64,000 nt of DNA, taken from NCBI RefSeq assembly GCF_000003855.2, contig NW_003101682.1:2686407-2750406 (forward strand), in the 5' to 3' direction. The notes below the pieces were generated by a model. That model saw only the letters and a program-made list of their open reading frames with translations, had not been told where the DNA came from and did no database searches. Numbering within the stretch: the first letter of the stretch is position 1; each line of letters begins with the position of its first letter. The DNA is from Blastomyces gilchristii SLH14081. Its lineage: Eukaryota > Ascomycota > Eurotiomycetes > Onygenales > Ajellomycetaceae. Shown in pieces: positions 24,400 to 37,833 of this stretch. The position numbers and the translations under genes are program-made.

Positions 24400-26396
24400 A
24401 CTAGTATAAACAATCTTGTATTTATAAGAGTTACATGTTATTACATTGATGAGAACTGAACTTATTAAGAGACATTAATTGAATTTGAATCATTGATTAG
24501 TAGTCATACTGAGAATTATATAACAGAGATATTAATAACTGTGATTAAAAATGACTATTGAAATATTAGTCTCAGTCTTCTTATAATTACAACTGATAAT
24601 ACTATGAATAACTACACTATTATGAAGAGCTTGAAGCAAAAATTGGCTTTACATTTCTGAAATAATAAACAAGGTCATATTCTCTGCATTGCTTATATGG
24701 TTCAACTTGTGATATAAACACTGATAAAGAATCTTAATATCAAGATGAAGAATAATAAGATAGCTGATTCTTGAAATAAGAATGAGATGAAAGTAATTAC
24801 TTAATTAACTTTTACATTCACTTTGTAAAAGATAATATTTTTTAATAACACTTTTTAATATTGCTTTTTAATAACACTTTTTAATAATGCTACTGTTAAT
24901 TTTGAATAGATTGATTAATAATTTAAATATCACAGATTCAAAACATTGCTAATGTAATTTATATCTTCTCTAAACAATAATAATAATTTCATAATATTTA
25001 ATAAACAAATAAATCAGTCATATCACTGAATATGATACAGAATGTTAGAATATAATAGAGTTTAATATATAAGATTACTGTTTAAGCTCTTCAATTGTAT
25101 CAGATAATTGATCATTGAGTACAACACTCTGATTGAGAAAAGATTCAGATATTGAAACTTTCTGATATGAAGTGAACTCAGTTAAAATATGTAATTGATT
25201 TACTGTTTTAGTTTTATAAGATAATAAAGACAGTCTCAATCACTTATACACTAATACTGCAGTCAGTCTGATGAGTGTATAACAGTTTATTTACTCATCT
25301 TAAGAAGCAGTTGAATCACTTAAAAAGAAATTCAGTCTGGAATAATACTATAGTGCAGGCTATTATTACTGTAAGAGATAAACTGGCATATTACTACAGC
25401 AAAACTGAACAATCTTTTACAGAGTACTATACTGTAGCAGCTCTACTAGATCTCTTTCATTAAGTTAATATCTACACTTCTCAAGATTGAACAGAGGAGG
25501 AATAAGACTTATATATCAAATTAACTCAAGACTACTACAATGTCAACTATCAGAGATTTGAACAAGTAGATGTTCAAGATGTAAAGACAGTGAAATACAA
25601 TTCTCTAGTAAGTAATAATCTTTGATAATACTTTATATTATATAGAACTATAATACTAACTTTGAAACAGAACTTATATACATTAATTACAACTGAAAAT
25701 CAGATAAAACTATATACTTATAAAACTGAATTTGATCACTATCTTCAAGATGATCTGATGAATTTATACATTAAATCAATTCTAGAGTTATAAAAAATTG
25801 TTGAGAGTATATATTCAACTGTTGTACTGATAGTGTGTGATATTCTGACAATTTCATTGACAGAGATAAGAATGAAGTGAAAGTTCAACTCAAGTCAAGA
25901 TATTTATCACTATTATCAGAGATAATTACAAGAAGAAATAATTAAGAAACTCATGATTGTAAAACATGAAATTATCAGACAGTTTAATACCTCTGATCAC
26001 AGTATATCAGAGAAGTGTAGTTTTCATGAGAAAGTGAAGAATAAACTTATATAAGAATGTATTTAGTTGTTTCATTGAGTATTATCAAGAATTGTTATTA
26101 AATTCTGATTATATAAGCAATCACTGAATGAACTGAATGAGACTGATTTTAATCTTCAGTCTCAGTCTCATTCTGATTTTGAAAGAATGATTATCTTTTA
26201 CAGTTTATTCTGAGAAATTACTCTCATTTCACTGTTCTTGAATTAAATCTGGTTATTTTTCATGCCATTTCTCTCAGAAATGGTTCATTTTCGGATTTTT
26301 TTAAGGCTTGGTTCTGGCGGGACTCACGTCAAGAAATGTATGAGACCAGATCAAATGAGACTAAATGTGAAATTCATGGTCCCGCCGGCCAGTCTA
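24400..26396 (+). pseudogene. hAT transposase remnant with right terminal repeat
   Basis: The plus strand reads, through stops, as a hAT transposase. About 24430-24720 gives ITTDNTMNNYTIMKSL and GHILCIAYMVQL blocks, 25275-25463 gives 62 open codons with YYSKTEQSF, and about 25700-25985 gives the C-terminal dimerisation region, including a block like FNSSQDIYHYYQR. The element ends at 26396 in CGGCCAGTCTA. The last 75 bp or so, reverse complemented, match the start of the MITEs in this window. The left end is not identified. Confidence 0.7.
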
Positions 26397-27128
26397 AGTA
26401 CTACTTTGTTTTAATAAGTAATTATATTTAACTTCAAATCATTTTATACTTTATTTATATGAGATTATCATGTATTCTGAATTAATTTCTGTTTTTTCTT
26501 AAATATTTTCTTTTTAATATTTTATCTCTAATATCTCATCTGTAATATCTTATCTGTCAAATTCATATAGTATTAAATACTGATATAATTACAAAAGCTC
26601 TTGTAGTAGCTCTTAAATCACTCTATTTTAACAAGTTAAATGCTGAAATCACGGAAATCACTCAGGTCTCAAAGAGTTAAATCAACTGTATATATAAATA
26701 TACAATTGAATACGGATTCAATTCTGAAGTATCTCATATTATACTTTGTAGTAAATAACTTCAAGATGCTCTAAAATTTGACTAATCAACTCTGAGAAAT
26801 GATAGTATTAAGAATGCTATATTTTCAAAGATTTGATATAATTAATATAAATAAGAAAAGATATGTACTGATCTTGTTAATGAATTAAGTAATGAAGAAA
26901 TTGAGATATCTTTAAAGATATGAAGAATTCTTTACAAAGCAGGTCTGTAAAAAACAAAGTCTACACAGAAGTTAGATTAAAAATTAATATAAAAGTTCAA
27001 AAAAATCACAGGTAAGCTATCTTATAATAAAGATGATGAAATTAATTAATATTACTATTAAGTTTAAATTCTCTTACTGAAGCTATTCTTCTTTGTAAAA
27101 GAGAGTTAAATTAAATGTTTAAATACTT
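26397..27128. other. AT-rich decayed DNA, unidentified
   Basis: It begins with AGTACTAC, the probable right target duplication of the hAT element. The plus strand from about 26730 to 27010 has partly open frames that I cannot assign. No RNA gene or repeat boundary is seen. Confidence 0.45.
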
Positions 27129-29640
27129 ATTATTATTATTATTATTCTTCAATTATAGATGTATGCAGTCAGAGACTATGACATTTATCTGAAAACTTCT
27201 AGTTCTCAGAGTTTTTCTAATATCTATAAAGTTAACTATTATACATTTATTAATTTCAGATATATAAAATCAGAAAATTTCAGCTTATAATATAAAAAGT
27301 CTTTACAAATTGCAGTATTTTAACACCTTCTGATACTTTGAAATCATTTGAAAATATCATGACAAAGGAAAAGAGAACACAGTCTTAAAGATAGACACAT
27401 TAAATAAGTAGATAGAAAAGAACAGAAAAGAAAAAGTAAAGTAAAGAGAGACTATAACAAAATAAAATTATTAAAAGATAGTGTATAGATGTTTTAACAG
27501 ACTATATCTGATTAATTTTCACCTCTTCATATTCAGATATTTCTGAATTCAGTCATTTTCTTATAGCTGCTTAAGTTTCTGATAGAAAGTCTATTAAGTA
27601 TTTAATCTCTGTCTCAGTTGAGAATAAGAATCTCATATTTAATTGATTTAAATCATACTTCTCTTTCAATCTAGCTCTGAGACTATTGAATAATGCACAA
27701 TTAAACTGATCACTGAGACTATGAATTTCACATTTGATCTCATTTAATCTGGTCTCATACATTTCTTGGTGTAAATCCTGCTGAGACTAGTCATTAAAAA
27801 AACATGCAAAGTGACTATATATCAGATCTCAAAATGAGACCATGACTTAGAAAAAATAAGAAAGTGATTTTATTTGATTTCATTTAATCTCATTCTTGAC
27901 ATAAAGTTACTCTTTGTAAACATTTTAAGGTTTTTTTTAGACTATTTTCAATTTTTTAAAAAGTAATACTTTTTGGTAATACTCAAATGAGATTTAAAGT
28001 CATTTAAAGCAATAAAAATAATTTAAATTGAGAAGTGAAAATCATGATCTTATTTAAAAAATGTGATAAGAGTAGACAGTAAGTCTCACTGAGACAGTAT
28101 GCAACTACTATCTAATCTTAAAACTGTGTAATAAGATCAGTCAAATTGAAAATGAAATCATTAAATATTCTGATCCTGGTCTCAGACACGGTCACACGGT
28201 CAGTCTATGCACAATGCATTATAATATACTCAGAATTTTCATTTGCATTGCATAATGAGCATTCTGTTGAATCAAATCTATTATTAAATCTTTGTATATA
28301 AGATTTGAAATAATCATGTTCTAGTTTCAGCTGAATTATAGATAAGAATATTTTCTTTTTACATTTAATTGCATAAGATTTTCACTTGAGTTTTGTTTCA
28401 AATCTTGAATAATGTATACTCTTCTTTTATTTCTGTCAGCTTTCATTTCACTTGTTTAAATAAGAGTTTTTTATCTTTCTCTTTATAAAAGATCAGAACA
28501 CTATTTTTTGAATAAATCTGCTTAATTCTGAACTCTTTTTTATAGCTGAATCAGCCAATTCATTGCTATAAATATTCATATACACAGAAACTTAGTGTAG
28601 ATGAATTATCAGTTTTGATATTCTTCTCTTTTAAATTTTCAAAACAGAATTAAAATCAGTTTAATATTCATTTGATCATTATGAATCTGGCTACTTTTAA
28701 GTCTTTTTAAAGCAGCTTGACTATCAGAGAATATTTATATCTCTTTCAAACTATTTTCTCTTTTATAAGATTTTATTTCAATGAGTTTGAAAGCTTTCAC
28801 TATTGCAAATATTTCAGCATCAAAGACTTTAGATTCACAGCCTAAATTTCAGAAATCTGAGATAAAATTGATAGTATCTTCAGTATAATCAATGTCTGCA
28901 TCTAATCTGTTCAAATTGTTATTTTTAGAGTCATCTGAGTAAATCAGAATAGAGTCTTTTATATTGCTTATAGAGATCTTCTTCAAATACTGTTTATATT
29001 CTCTCTCTTTAGATAGTTCACTTATTTACAAGTCTATAAGAGATTCAAGATTTTCTCTCCAGAGAGATATATTCTCATGATCAACTTTTTCAACATTTAA
29101 TGAAGAAAATTGATTTTTAATCAGTGAACATAGTCTGTATAGTTGAGAGAGTATTTTCTTTGAAGAATTATTTTCATTTCAATCAAGAAATCATGTTTGT
29201 TAATCAGCCTTGTTAACTAAATCTATTGAATACTTAAAAGTTTATTCAATCAGTTTATCTGCTCTTACTGCTCTTCTGCATTCTGAATTTCATAAGAAAT
29301 AATATGCATTGAAGTCTTCTGTAATTATAGAGTTTTTTAAGAGAGTTATATTCAAAAATTCTCTATTAATTATTCAGATATTGTTATTTTCTTTCAATAA
29401 CTTTTCATTATAGATATTTATAAGTTATATAGTATTAAACTCTTTCTCTTTATCTATAATATCACTCACTAGAATATTAGAGTCAGATATAATATTAAAT
29501 CTCAGATTAAATTAATATCTTGATCTTTTTCTCTCATAAATCACTACTCTTAATTTTATCTCAGATTTTTCAGATAGAAAGCAGTAATAGCTTGAATAAG
29601 AAATAATGTACTTTTACTCAGCATCAAAGTTTGCTTCTTA
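27129..29640 (-). mobile_element. Tad1-like LINE, 3' portion (endonuclease and RNase H remnants)
   Basis: The (AAT)n tail, seen as ATT repeats on +, is at 27129-27147. Reading on - away from it are a C-terminal region (NQLNMRFLFSTETEIKYLIDFL), an RNase H (IFSDSQAALKRLRNSQIYNN-like, about 28560-28900), and then a block resembling the APE-type endonuclease (about 29200-29600). The reverse transcriptase that should lie between endonuclease and RNase H is absent, so this copy has an internal deletion near 29200. A MITE interrupts it at 27702-28207. The 5' part, including ORF1, continues at 42101 beyond gypsy-1b. Confidence 0.75.
27702..28207 (+). mobile_element. hAT-type MITE copy 3
   Basis: A 506-bp element starting TAAACTGATCACTGAG and ending CACGGTCAGTCTA, inside the LINE. 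It has an identical 8-bp target duplication TGCACAAT at 27694-27701 and 28208-28215. The uninterrupted LINE copy near 62341-62370 shows the corresponding unoccupied site. Confidence 0.9.
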
Positions 29641-29807
29641 TATGATTTAAAGGTTGCTTAAGTCAGCATACAATTACAGGCGTACGCGGGCTTCTTATAT
29701 ACATTATACTAAATTAATTAGTAGCTGCTATAACCTCTTTACATTTGTAAGTATGTTTAGAAGCAGCTGTGTTATTATTCAGCAGTTATATATTCTTTCA
29801 AATCACA
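29641..29807 (-). repeat. gypsy-1b LTR (left)
   Basis: 167 bp, more mutated than either gypsy-1a LTR, with a single copy of the TTCTTCCGAACCA-type unit. The 20-bp difference equals one tandem unit. Confidence 0.8.
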
Positions 29808-31377
29808 TTCTCTCTCATCAGATTCAGTCACACTTATATAACTATAATATAAGCTCTAGCTTCATGCAGATTAGCATGCTGCTAGTGTTTGTAATTGTAT
29901 AGTCTATTTCTGATTTAGCTAGTATTCTGCTTACACTTTTACAAACAAACTTTCACTACATTACACTCTTATTCACTAACTTTTCTCATTCTTCAATCAT
30001 TTTCTTCATTATTATCATTATTAAATGTTATTATCTGGTAAAGATTTCTGCTCTCTCTTTTATCACATTCTTTTCAATCTGTTTATTTATTATATTATAC
30101 ATATTTCTGGTGATAACTCTTCATTCTCATAATAAGTGTTATTGTGGCGGGCTGCGCCTGATCAATTATATAGACTATTCTGTTACACTTCACAGATTTC
30201 TACCACTCCGATTCTCGGTCGCCGATTCTCAGCTGAAAATCTACAGAATTTCTATTCTTCCGCTCTGAAGCTTCACTGTGTATGAAAACCTCTATTCTTT
30301 CACCCTGAAGTTTCATCATGTATATCACTGTGTATATGTATAAATATTCACTCTGATTACTGATTCTCACACTTTCTCTTTCTTTTCTTCTCTAACATTT
30401 TTCTCTTTATTATATAAGATCTATATATTATACTGATCTATTCAGTGTAGGCCTCTTACACTAGAAAAACATTCATCATCTTCTTATTAGAAATGATTAC
30501 TTACTGAGATATCTGAACATATAACAACATATAAGAAACAGAGAAACAGTTAAATAGTTAAATAAACACTGAGTTCTCAGATAGAAGCTTACTCATCAGT
30601 CACTCAGACTCTGTAACAAGATCTTATAAAGAGAGTAAGATTTTATAAAGAGAATATCAGTGAAAGACTTAAGAGTTCTGACATCACAGATGTATAAGAT
30701 ATTTATATAATTACACTTCTTTCAATTTCACAGATATCACATATTCAATGATTGATATAATCATGTTTAACAATAATATAAGAGAACTCTCAAACATAAG
30801 CATAGATACAATGTCACAGTGACTCTGAGCAATGTTGAAATTATAACAGCAACAGATAGCTGATATGCATGTGACTTAACAACATCAATACAAGAAAATT
30901 CAATAATTATCTTGACTAGAAATCTCTGCACAGATAATTTCAACACTGACAGAATTAAATATAGACATAATACAGATACTGAAGAAATGCCTAGATATCT
31001 CTGTATATTTCAACACTTTTGATCTCACTCTCTACTCATCACGAAGATTGAAAATGCTTATGAAACTAAGTATAGATGAAGACATCATCAGTTCACTAAT
31101 CAATCAAGATTAGTATATCAATGAATGATTGAGAGATCACATAAAACAGAAGTTTCATTCATGAATAAAAGCATGTGAATCAGTGTTATGAATATCTGAC
31201 AATATCATCAAATGTCTTGATATTCTGTTCTGAGACACTGTTATATAATAGAAAGTATTAGATTAATTACAGAGTATCTGACAGAGAAACACTTCTCTTA
31301 TAACATTCATCTCTGACTTTGACACTAAGATTCTAGAAGTAGGTGATCAATCTTGAAAGAACTGAATAAAGATTAGT

Positions 31378-31800
31378 ATGCTTAAGAAGACATTAACTTT
31401 CAAACTCTTACAGACTCTTATAAGCATAGATGAAGATCAGACTTATGAAGGTTTCTGTATACAACTTCAGACATTGAATGATCATCTTATCAAGCTCAAG
31501 AGTATACAGAATAGTGATAGAAGACATTACACTTCAGTCACTTATATATCTATACTGAAGAATGACAATGCAGATGCCATGAATTAAGTGAACTTAAATG
31601 TCTATATATAAGCAAGAATCTTTATTATCTGAACAGACTTCTGAGTTTCTGAGATCACTTCTGAAGAAGTCACTAATCAATATTAATGAGAAGTGTGTAT
31701 TAACTGTAACTGATCAGAATATATTACTTTCAACTGCTGATTAATCTACATGCCTTCTCACTTAAAGAATAAATCAATGCCTGTCTGCATCAATCACATT
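31378..31800 (+). pseudogene. gag remnant of gypsy-2a
   Basis: 31378-31587 is a 69-codon open stretch (YEGFCIQLQTLNDHLIKL). Beyond it, after stops, near 31695 lies the pattern C-x2-C-x4-H-x4-C with KCV and EHITFNC-like residues, a nucleocapsid zinc knuckle. This position between LTR and protease agrees with gag. Confidence 0.7.
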
Positions 31801-32639
31801 GTATTGAAGAAAGATTCAGAAGATAACTATGAGAAGGTCTTGATGAAACAGAGAAAAGATTAGCTTCTATTCAAATTTACAAATAGAAGCTTGAAGAGGT
31901 CAGATAATAACAATTTGAAGAGAAAATAACAATGAATATAATTCATATATCTACTGTGATTGATAATATGTATAATATGAAAGTCATAATAGACAGTGGT
32001 CTATGTTATTATACAATGATTAAATCTTCAGTCATAAGATATTACAATCTTCAGTATATTCTCTTATCAAAATCCTGACTTCTCACAGAATTTAATGACT
32101 CAAAAGACATTTATACCTGTTATATGATGAAGTTGAACATAGATGTCAGAGAATAGCAACATGAAGATGTCTATGCATATGAAGTTGATAATCTCAATTA
32201 TAATCTTATATTAGAACTTGTCTAGTTATCTGAACAAGGCATCTTATTGAATACTTAAAACAGAAGCTTAATATTCTCTAACAATGATAGAGTTTATAAA
32301 GATGACATTTATAAGACTATGAATCTGACATAGATCTCTGTCAATATCTATGAAATACTCTGAAAAAGAAGTTGCTGAAAAGATCACTGATAGCAGAATT
32401 ATGTAACAATCTATTCTGTCAGTCTGACTGATATTAAGAAAGCTTTAGAGAAGTTATTCTATATTATAATAACAGATTTTCATATAAAACTCTCTTAATA
32501 ATATCACAAATACTTAGATATCTTCTGATAAAATAATATTATAAATATATTTCTCTTACAAGACTCAGAAGTAGATCACAGTATCAAGTTAGAAAAGAAG
32601 AATGATAAGAATCTCAAGTTATTATAAGACTCTCTTTAT

Positions 32640-33860
32640 AATATATCTTGAGATGAACTTCTTCTTCTTCAGAAGACACTTAATGATCTGTTGAATAAGA
32701 AATTCATATATGTTAGTAACTCTTTCACTGCAGCTTCTATTCTCTTTGCAAAGAAATCAGGTGAAGAACTCTGATTCTGTGTGAATCATTAAGCATTGAA
32801 TAGATTAATCAAGAAGAAATGCTATTCTTTATCTCTTATTAATGAAATTCTAGCTTGTATTGAATAAGCTCAATGATTTACAAAACTAGATATCATCACT
32901 GTGTTTTATAAAATTCATATCACTGAAGAAGATGAATAACTTATAGTATTCTGAATATATTATAATCTCTTTGAATGAATAGTTATACTCTTTAAACTGA
33001 TCAATACTCTCAGTACATTTCAGAAGTATATCAACTGAGTACTTCAGAATTTTCTTGATAAATTTGTATCTATATATCTTAATGACATTCTCATCTTTAC
33101 TGATAAGTTCAGAAAAGAATATCAAGAACACATGTGAAGAGTATTATAATAATTATGAGAAGCAGAACTATCAATAGATATTAATAAGTATGACTTTGAA
33201 GTCAAGAGTACTAAATATCTAGATTTTATCATAGAAGCTGGTAAGAGAATTCAAATGAATTCTGAGAAAGTCTTCACCATTCTTGAATAAGAAGCTTTAT
33301 ATACTATGAAAGATGTATAAAGCTTCATCAGATTTACTAACTTCTATCAGTGATTTATATGAAACTTCTCAGATATTATAAGATCACTTATAGAACTCAT
33401 CAGAAAGAACTCAGTATTTCAGTGATCAGTGAACACTGAAGCTGCATTTACACAGATAAAGAAGATATTCATTAACATCTCTCTGCTAATAACATTTAAC
33501 TCTGATTATAAAATAGTTATTAAAGCTGACTTCTCTGACTATGTTACAGAGAAAGCTATATTATAATATAATAATAAATATATCTTACAATCATACATTT
33601 TCATGTTTAAGAAACTGAGTCCTGCTGAATACAACTATGAGATCTATGATAAGAAACTTCTTATAATTGTACACTATTTAGAAGAATAAGACTCTGAACT
33701 TCAAAGTGTCTCTGAATTTGAGATAATTACAGATTATAAGAATCTCAAGCACTTTACAATAATCTATAAACTCACTGAGTGATAGATATGATGATCTGAG
33801 TTCTTAAGCTGCTTTTATTTTATAATACACTACTGATCTGACAGTAAGAACTTGATGACA
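32640..33860 (+). pseudogene. Reverse transcriptase/RNase H remnant of gypsy-2a
   Basis: The plus strand reads YLNDILIFTDKF at the RT active-site region (about 33070), followed by SIDINKYDFEVKSTKYLDFI. About 33300-33400 reads like the FIRFTNFY connection block, and about 33600 gives LSPAEYNYEIYDKKLL, the RNase H start. Stops are frequent, often at expected Trp or Arg positions. Confidence 0.85.
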
Positions 33861-34553
33861 GATGCTCTCTTATAATAAGAGTAAGATATATCTTTCAATA
33901 TAACAGACACTCATTGAATGAACTGAGAGTACTGACTCTTAAATCTGAAGATATTGATTAATCAAGATAGAATAACTCATGACACTATATGTACTTCTCT
34001 GATTAGAACACTCTCTCTTTGAACTGATACTGATACTGATATTTTCACTTCTTCTACACTGAATAAACTGTGATATACAGCAGCTCAGACTGATGAACTT
34101 CTTCAGACTCTTACTGAAGTAGTATATCAAGAAGCACTCTGATTTCTTTCAGAACTATGTATAAGAACTGATATCTCAGAATGTTTAATCAATAATAATA
34201 ACACTCTACAATTTCACGAACAATGTTGAGTCTCTCACTTTGAACTCTTACACACTCAGATAATACAAGAAATACATGATTTATATATAACTGATTACTC
34301 AGATTATAAACAATTATACTGAATAATCTTTTAAAAGTTCTACTAATCTGAGATATTAAACAGCATCAGATATTTTATTTATAACTGTAATTATTATTCT
34401 ATCATCATCTTATAAAAGAACTGTAGAAAAGATCTACTGAAATCACTCAATATCTCTGATAGAATCTAATAAGATATAGTAATTAACTTTACTATTGATT
34501 TCTTTGAGAGTAAGAGTTGTAAGAATATTCTGATCATTATAAACTGATTAAGT

Positions 34554-35573
34554 TTATTATTATTATTATTATTCTTCAATTATAGATGTATGCAGTCAGA
34601 GACTATAACATCTATCTGAGAACTAAAAGTTCTCAGAGTTTTTCCTATATCTATAAAGTTAACTATTATATATTCATCAATTTCAGATATGTAAAATCAG
34701 AAAATTCCAGCTCAGAATACAAAAACTGTTTATAAATTAAAGTATTTTAACATCTTCTGATACTTTGAAATTATTTGACAATATCATGATAAAAGAAAAG
34801 AGAACACAGTCTTAAAGATAGATCTACAGAACAAGATCTCTGCAGTTTACATCTTAAGCTATATACATATTTTAACACTCTATAAAATTGACTGCTGTCT
34901 CTGTTCTCTCAGACCTGCTTCAGAGATTATCATTTCCTCTAAAGAGTCATCACTCAGCTAGCTTCTGTAACTAGCTTACTCATAAGTGAGATTCTCACTA
35001 AGAATAACATCAGAGCTACTCAATTCTAGTTAAGTCTCTAATCTTTCAGCTGTTAATCTCAGTATTTTAGTTTATCAATTGACTATCACAGTCTTACTTA
35101 CACTAATCATCTATTAAGAGTGTCTAGATCTTATCTCATCTAGATTCTTGCTAGGCCTGAGGTGTTCTAATCAGATAGTTTTTAAATATCAATTTCTCAG
35201 AAGTGAGTGTCTAGAGTGAGAGAGATGAGACCTGATCAGTTAAGCTTAATAATGATTCACTATTCTGCAGACACTCTAGACCTCAATCACTCTAGTACTG
35301 ATCTAACTTGAAGTGTCTGAGAAGCTGTTAACTCTAAGATCAGTGAGAATTAATGTCTGAGAACTTCTGAGATGAACATCTTAAGCTTGATAATGATTCA
35401 CTATAGTGCACTCAGAGACTTTCAGTACTGTTTTCTAACTTAACAGTGAAAGCTGTGATTAAGATGACTCTCACAGAGTTCGAACCTGCCTTCTCTTGAC
35501 ATTCATTCCCCGGGGGGAAGGCCGCTAATTGAGGCTTCATAGTAGTGTAGTTGACCACTACGCCACCGGGCCT
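34554..35573 (-). mobile_element. Large SINE with tRNA-like head and LINE-derived tail
   Basis: A 1.02 kb insertion in the gypsy-2a integrase, flanked by the identical 13-bp duplication AAACTGATTAAGT (34541-34553 and 35574-35586). On -, the head (35573 to about 35460) has an A-box-like TGGCGTAGTGG and a B-box-like GGTTCGAACTC. The body is about 640 bp. The tail (34554 to about 34820) matches the last 265 bp of the LINE, including its (AAT)n end. A single pair of duplications shows that it moved as one unit. Confidence 0.8.
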
Positions 35574-36862
35574 AAACTGATTAAGTAAAGATATAATATT
35601 GAAATCTTATAATAAGATAAATACTGAATAAGTTACTGAAGCTTTTCTAAGAAGTTCATTCTATTAAATATATAAATTACTGAGATCTATAGTATCAGAT
35701 CAGAGCTGTTAATTTATAAGCACTCTCTGAATAAGAATCTGTCAAGTTCTTAAGATTATACACTGTTTGTTAACTATCTATCATTCTGAGACTGATGATG
35801 TATTAGAACAGATAATTCAGATTGTAAAGAATTATCTTTATAAGTTCTGTAATCACTTATAAGATGATTAGTATAATCTTCTTCTACATATTGAAGTCAC
35901 TATCAATGACTGAGATGCTGTTTCAACAGATGTAAGTCTGTTCTTTCTTATATATAAATATTACATCAAAGTACTGAATCTTCTAGAGATTATACATTTC
36001 ACACTAAATCTCTGCAGTTCAATTCAGATCACTGATAATATAGTAATAAAACTCTGAGATGCCTGTGATCGAGTAGAAGCCTTTATAGTGAGTGTTAAAC
36101 AGAATTAAGAAGATTGAATCAATATTTACTGAGATCTTACTAAGTAATATAAGATAGAAGATCTGATATGATTAAATCTTAAGAATATATAGATCATATA
36201 TTCATCTCATACACTGAATTACTACTATACAAAGTATAAAGTGATAGAAATTCTAGACAGTTATAACTACTGTCTTGACATATTATCAGAGATTTATAAT
36301 GTCTTTCATACAAGCTTACTTTATCATATTATCACTGATTCATTCTCTTCTCAACTGACTTTCAACTGACAGTCATCAGAGATCATAGAAGAAGATAATA
36401 AACTTGAATGAGAGATTGAAGATATTCTTAATAAGAGACTCTGCAGCTACAGCTGATAATATCTTATAAAATAAGTCAGCTATAATCACTCAATCTGAAC
36501 TCTGAGTTCCACATTATCTGAGACTGCAGCCCTTGACTGATGAGAGCTACATATGATTAAGAAAAGAAGAGAAGATTAATGTGATGAGCTGTGCTTGATT
36601 AATTATATAAACTATTCTGTTACACTTCACAGATTTCTACTGCTCTGATTCTCAGTCACTGATTCTTAGCTGAAAACCTACAGAATTTCTATTCTTTCAC
36701 TCTGAAGTTTCACTGTGTACATCACTGCACACATGTATAAATATTCACTTCAATCACTGATTCTCACACTTTCTCTTTCTTTCCTTCTCTAATGTTTTTC
36801 TCTTTGTTATATAAGACCTATATATTATACCGATCTATTCGGCGTAGGCCTCTTACAGTTAT

Positions 36863-37097
36863 TATAGTGCTTATATCAGACAGTTTATTAGCACTAAGTG
36901 TAATGTATTGTAAAATGTAATCAGAACATATTTTTCTTTTAATAATTATCAGAATGTTTTATCATGAATAATACATCTTCTTTATCTTTTTATACATTCT
37001 TAACTCTTTTCTTCTCAGTAGTTATCTGATTGTGTTCTCTAGCATAATTTTATATAAATGCAGATACTGATATATTTGTTTTTATTTATATAGAATT
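36863..37097 (-). other. gypsy-1b interior between gypsy-2a and a SINE
   Basis: Matches gypsy-1a from about 14935 onward. It is non-coding on its own and marks where the interrupted element resumes. Confidence 0.75.
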
Positions 37098-37112
37098 TTC
37101 ACATGTTAACAG

Positions 37113-37487
37113 TCTCAGTGACTGAATGATTAATGCGGCCATCTGATAATGCCTTGGCATGAGAAATCAAGACATGTAGATTTGAAACCTGCAGAGAATA
37201 CATTAAATCTGAAACTTAAGCATCTCAGGTTTCTAATAAATACAGAGATGTATAAATTACTTCAATGAATCACTCTATGTTTCTGAGCTGAGAAGTTATT
37301 ATTATATGTATTTAATTATCACTTCTTTGTATTTTTCTATATTCTTGTTATCTTGACATGATCTCAATATCTGTATTTTCTTCTGTATAACTAACATTTA
37401 ACCTGTATTTAACATCACACAAGAACTGATTATAAGCTCCGCTTGCATATGAGTATAATGAAAGAATAATAATAATAATAATAATAA
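37113..37487 (+). mobile_element. tRNA-derived SINE copy 3
   Basis: 375 bp, plus strand, ending in (AAT)n. The 15-bp target duplication TTCACATGTTAACAG lies at 37098-37112 and 37488-37502. It is inserted in gypsy-1b; gypsy-1a has no SINE at the equivalent position. Confidence 0.9.
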
Positions 37488-37587
37488 TTCACATGTTAAC
37501 AGATCTGCATCTGCTGATAATAATGAACTCAATATTGAATCATTAATTGAGAACTTGAAGTATATAATAATGAAGAAATTGTCTGTG

Positions 37588-37833
37588 TTATATATAACTG
37601 AGTCTTCTGCATTTCTCTCTACTCTCTCTATTTCTTTCTCTACTACTTCTTCTTAATCTTCTACACTTATCTCTGCATCTGATTCTCTCACTCTTACTAT
37701 CTCTGCTCTTACTACTTCTGTTTCTACTACTTCTATCTCTGCTATCTTTGTTCTCTCTGTCTCTGTCACTTCTGCTGCTGTTATCAGCTCTTCTTATTTC
37801 AAGAAGATATTGCATAGACTTGATAAATCTCAT
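37588..37833 (-). CDS. Arg/Ser-rich ORF fragment in gypsy-1b
   Basis: 81 open codons, about a quarter Arg with Ser, Asp and Glu, matching the 15269-15454 fragment of gypsy-1a (shared RRADN and CRRLRRSSRERNRESR). Two copies keeping this frame suggest that an extra ORF once existed here. The element is otherwise dead. Confidence 0.35.
   Translation of the reverse strand: MRFIKSMQYLLEIRRADNSSRSDRDRENKDSRDRSSRNRSSKSRDSKSERIRCRDKCRRLRRSSRERNRESREKCRRLSYI

Larger units (their letters stand above)
30143..36857 (+). mobile_element. Ty3/gypsy retrotransposon gypsy-2a
   Basis: The 5' LTR is 30143-30460 and the 3' LTR is 36580-36857, with ends TGTG..TTACA and a 5-bp target duplication GTTAT at 30138-30142 and 36858-36862. 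The plus strand shows gag with a CCHC-type knuckle (about 31695), a protease DSG (about 31990), RT (32640-33130), RNase H (about 33430-33850), integrase (34200-36100) and a chromodomain-like tail (about 36370-36450), all with stops. A 1.02 kb SINE sits in the integrase. The empty site survives in gypsy-1a at about 14930-14934. Confidence 0.9.

Noticed and set aside
35460..35573. Intron-containing tRNA gene
   Set aside because: It has A and B boxes but sits at the end of a unit with its own target duplication, so it fits a SINE head better.
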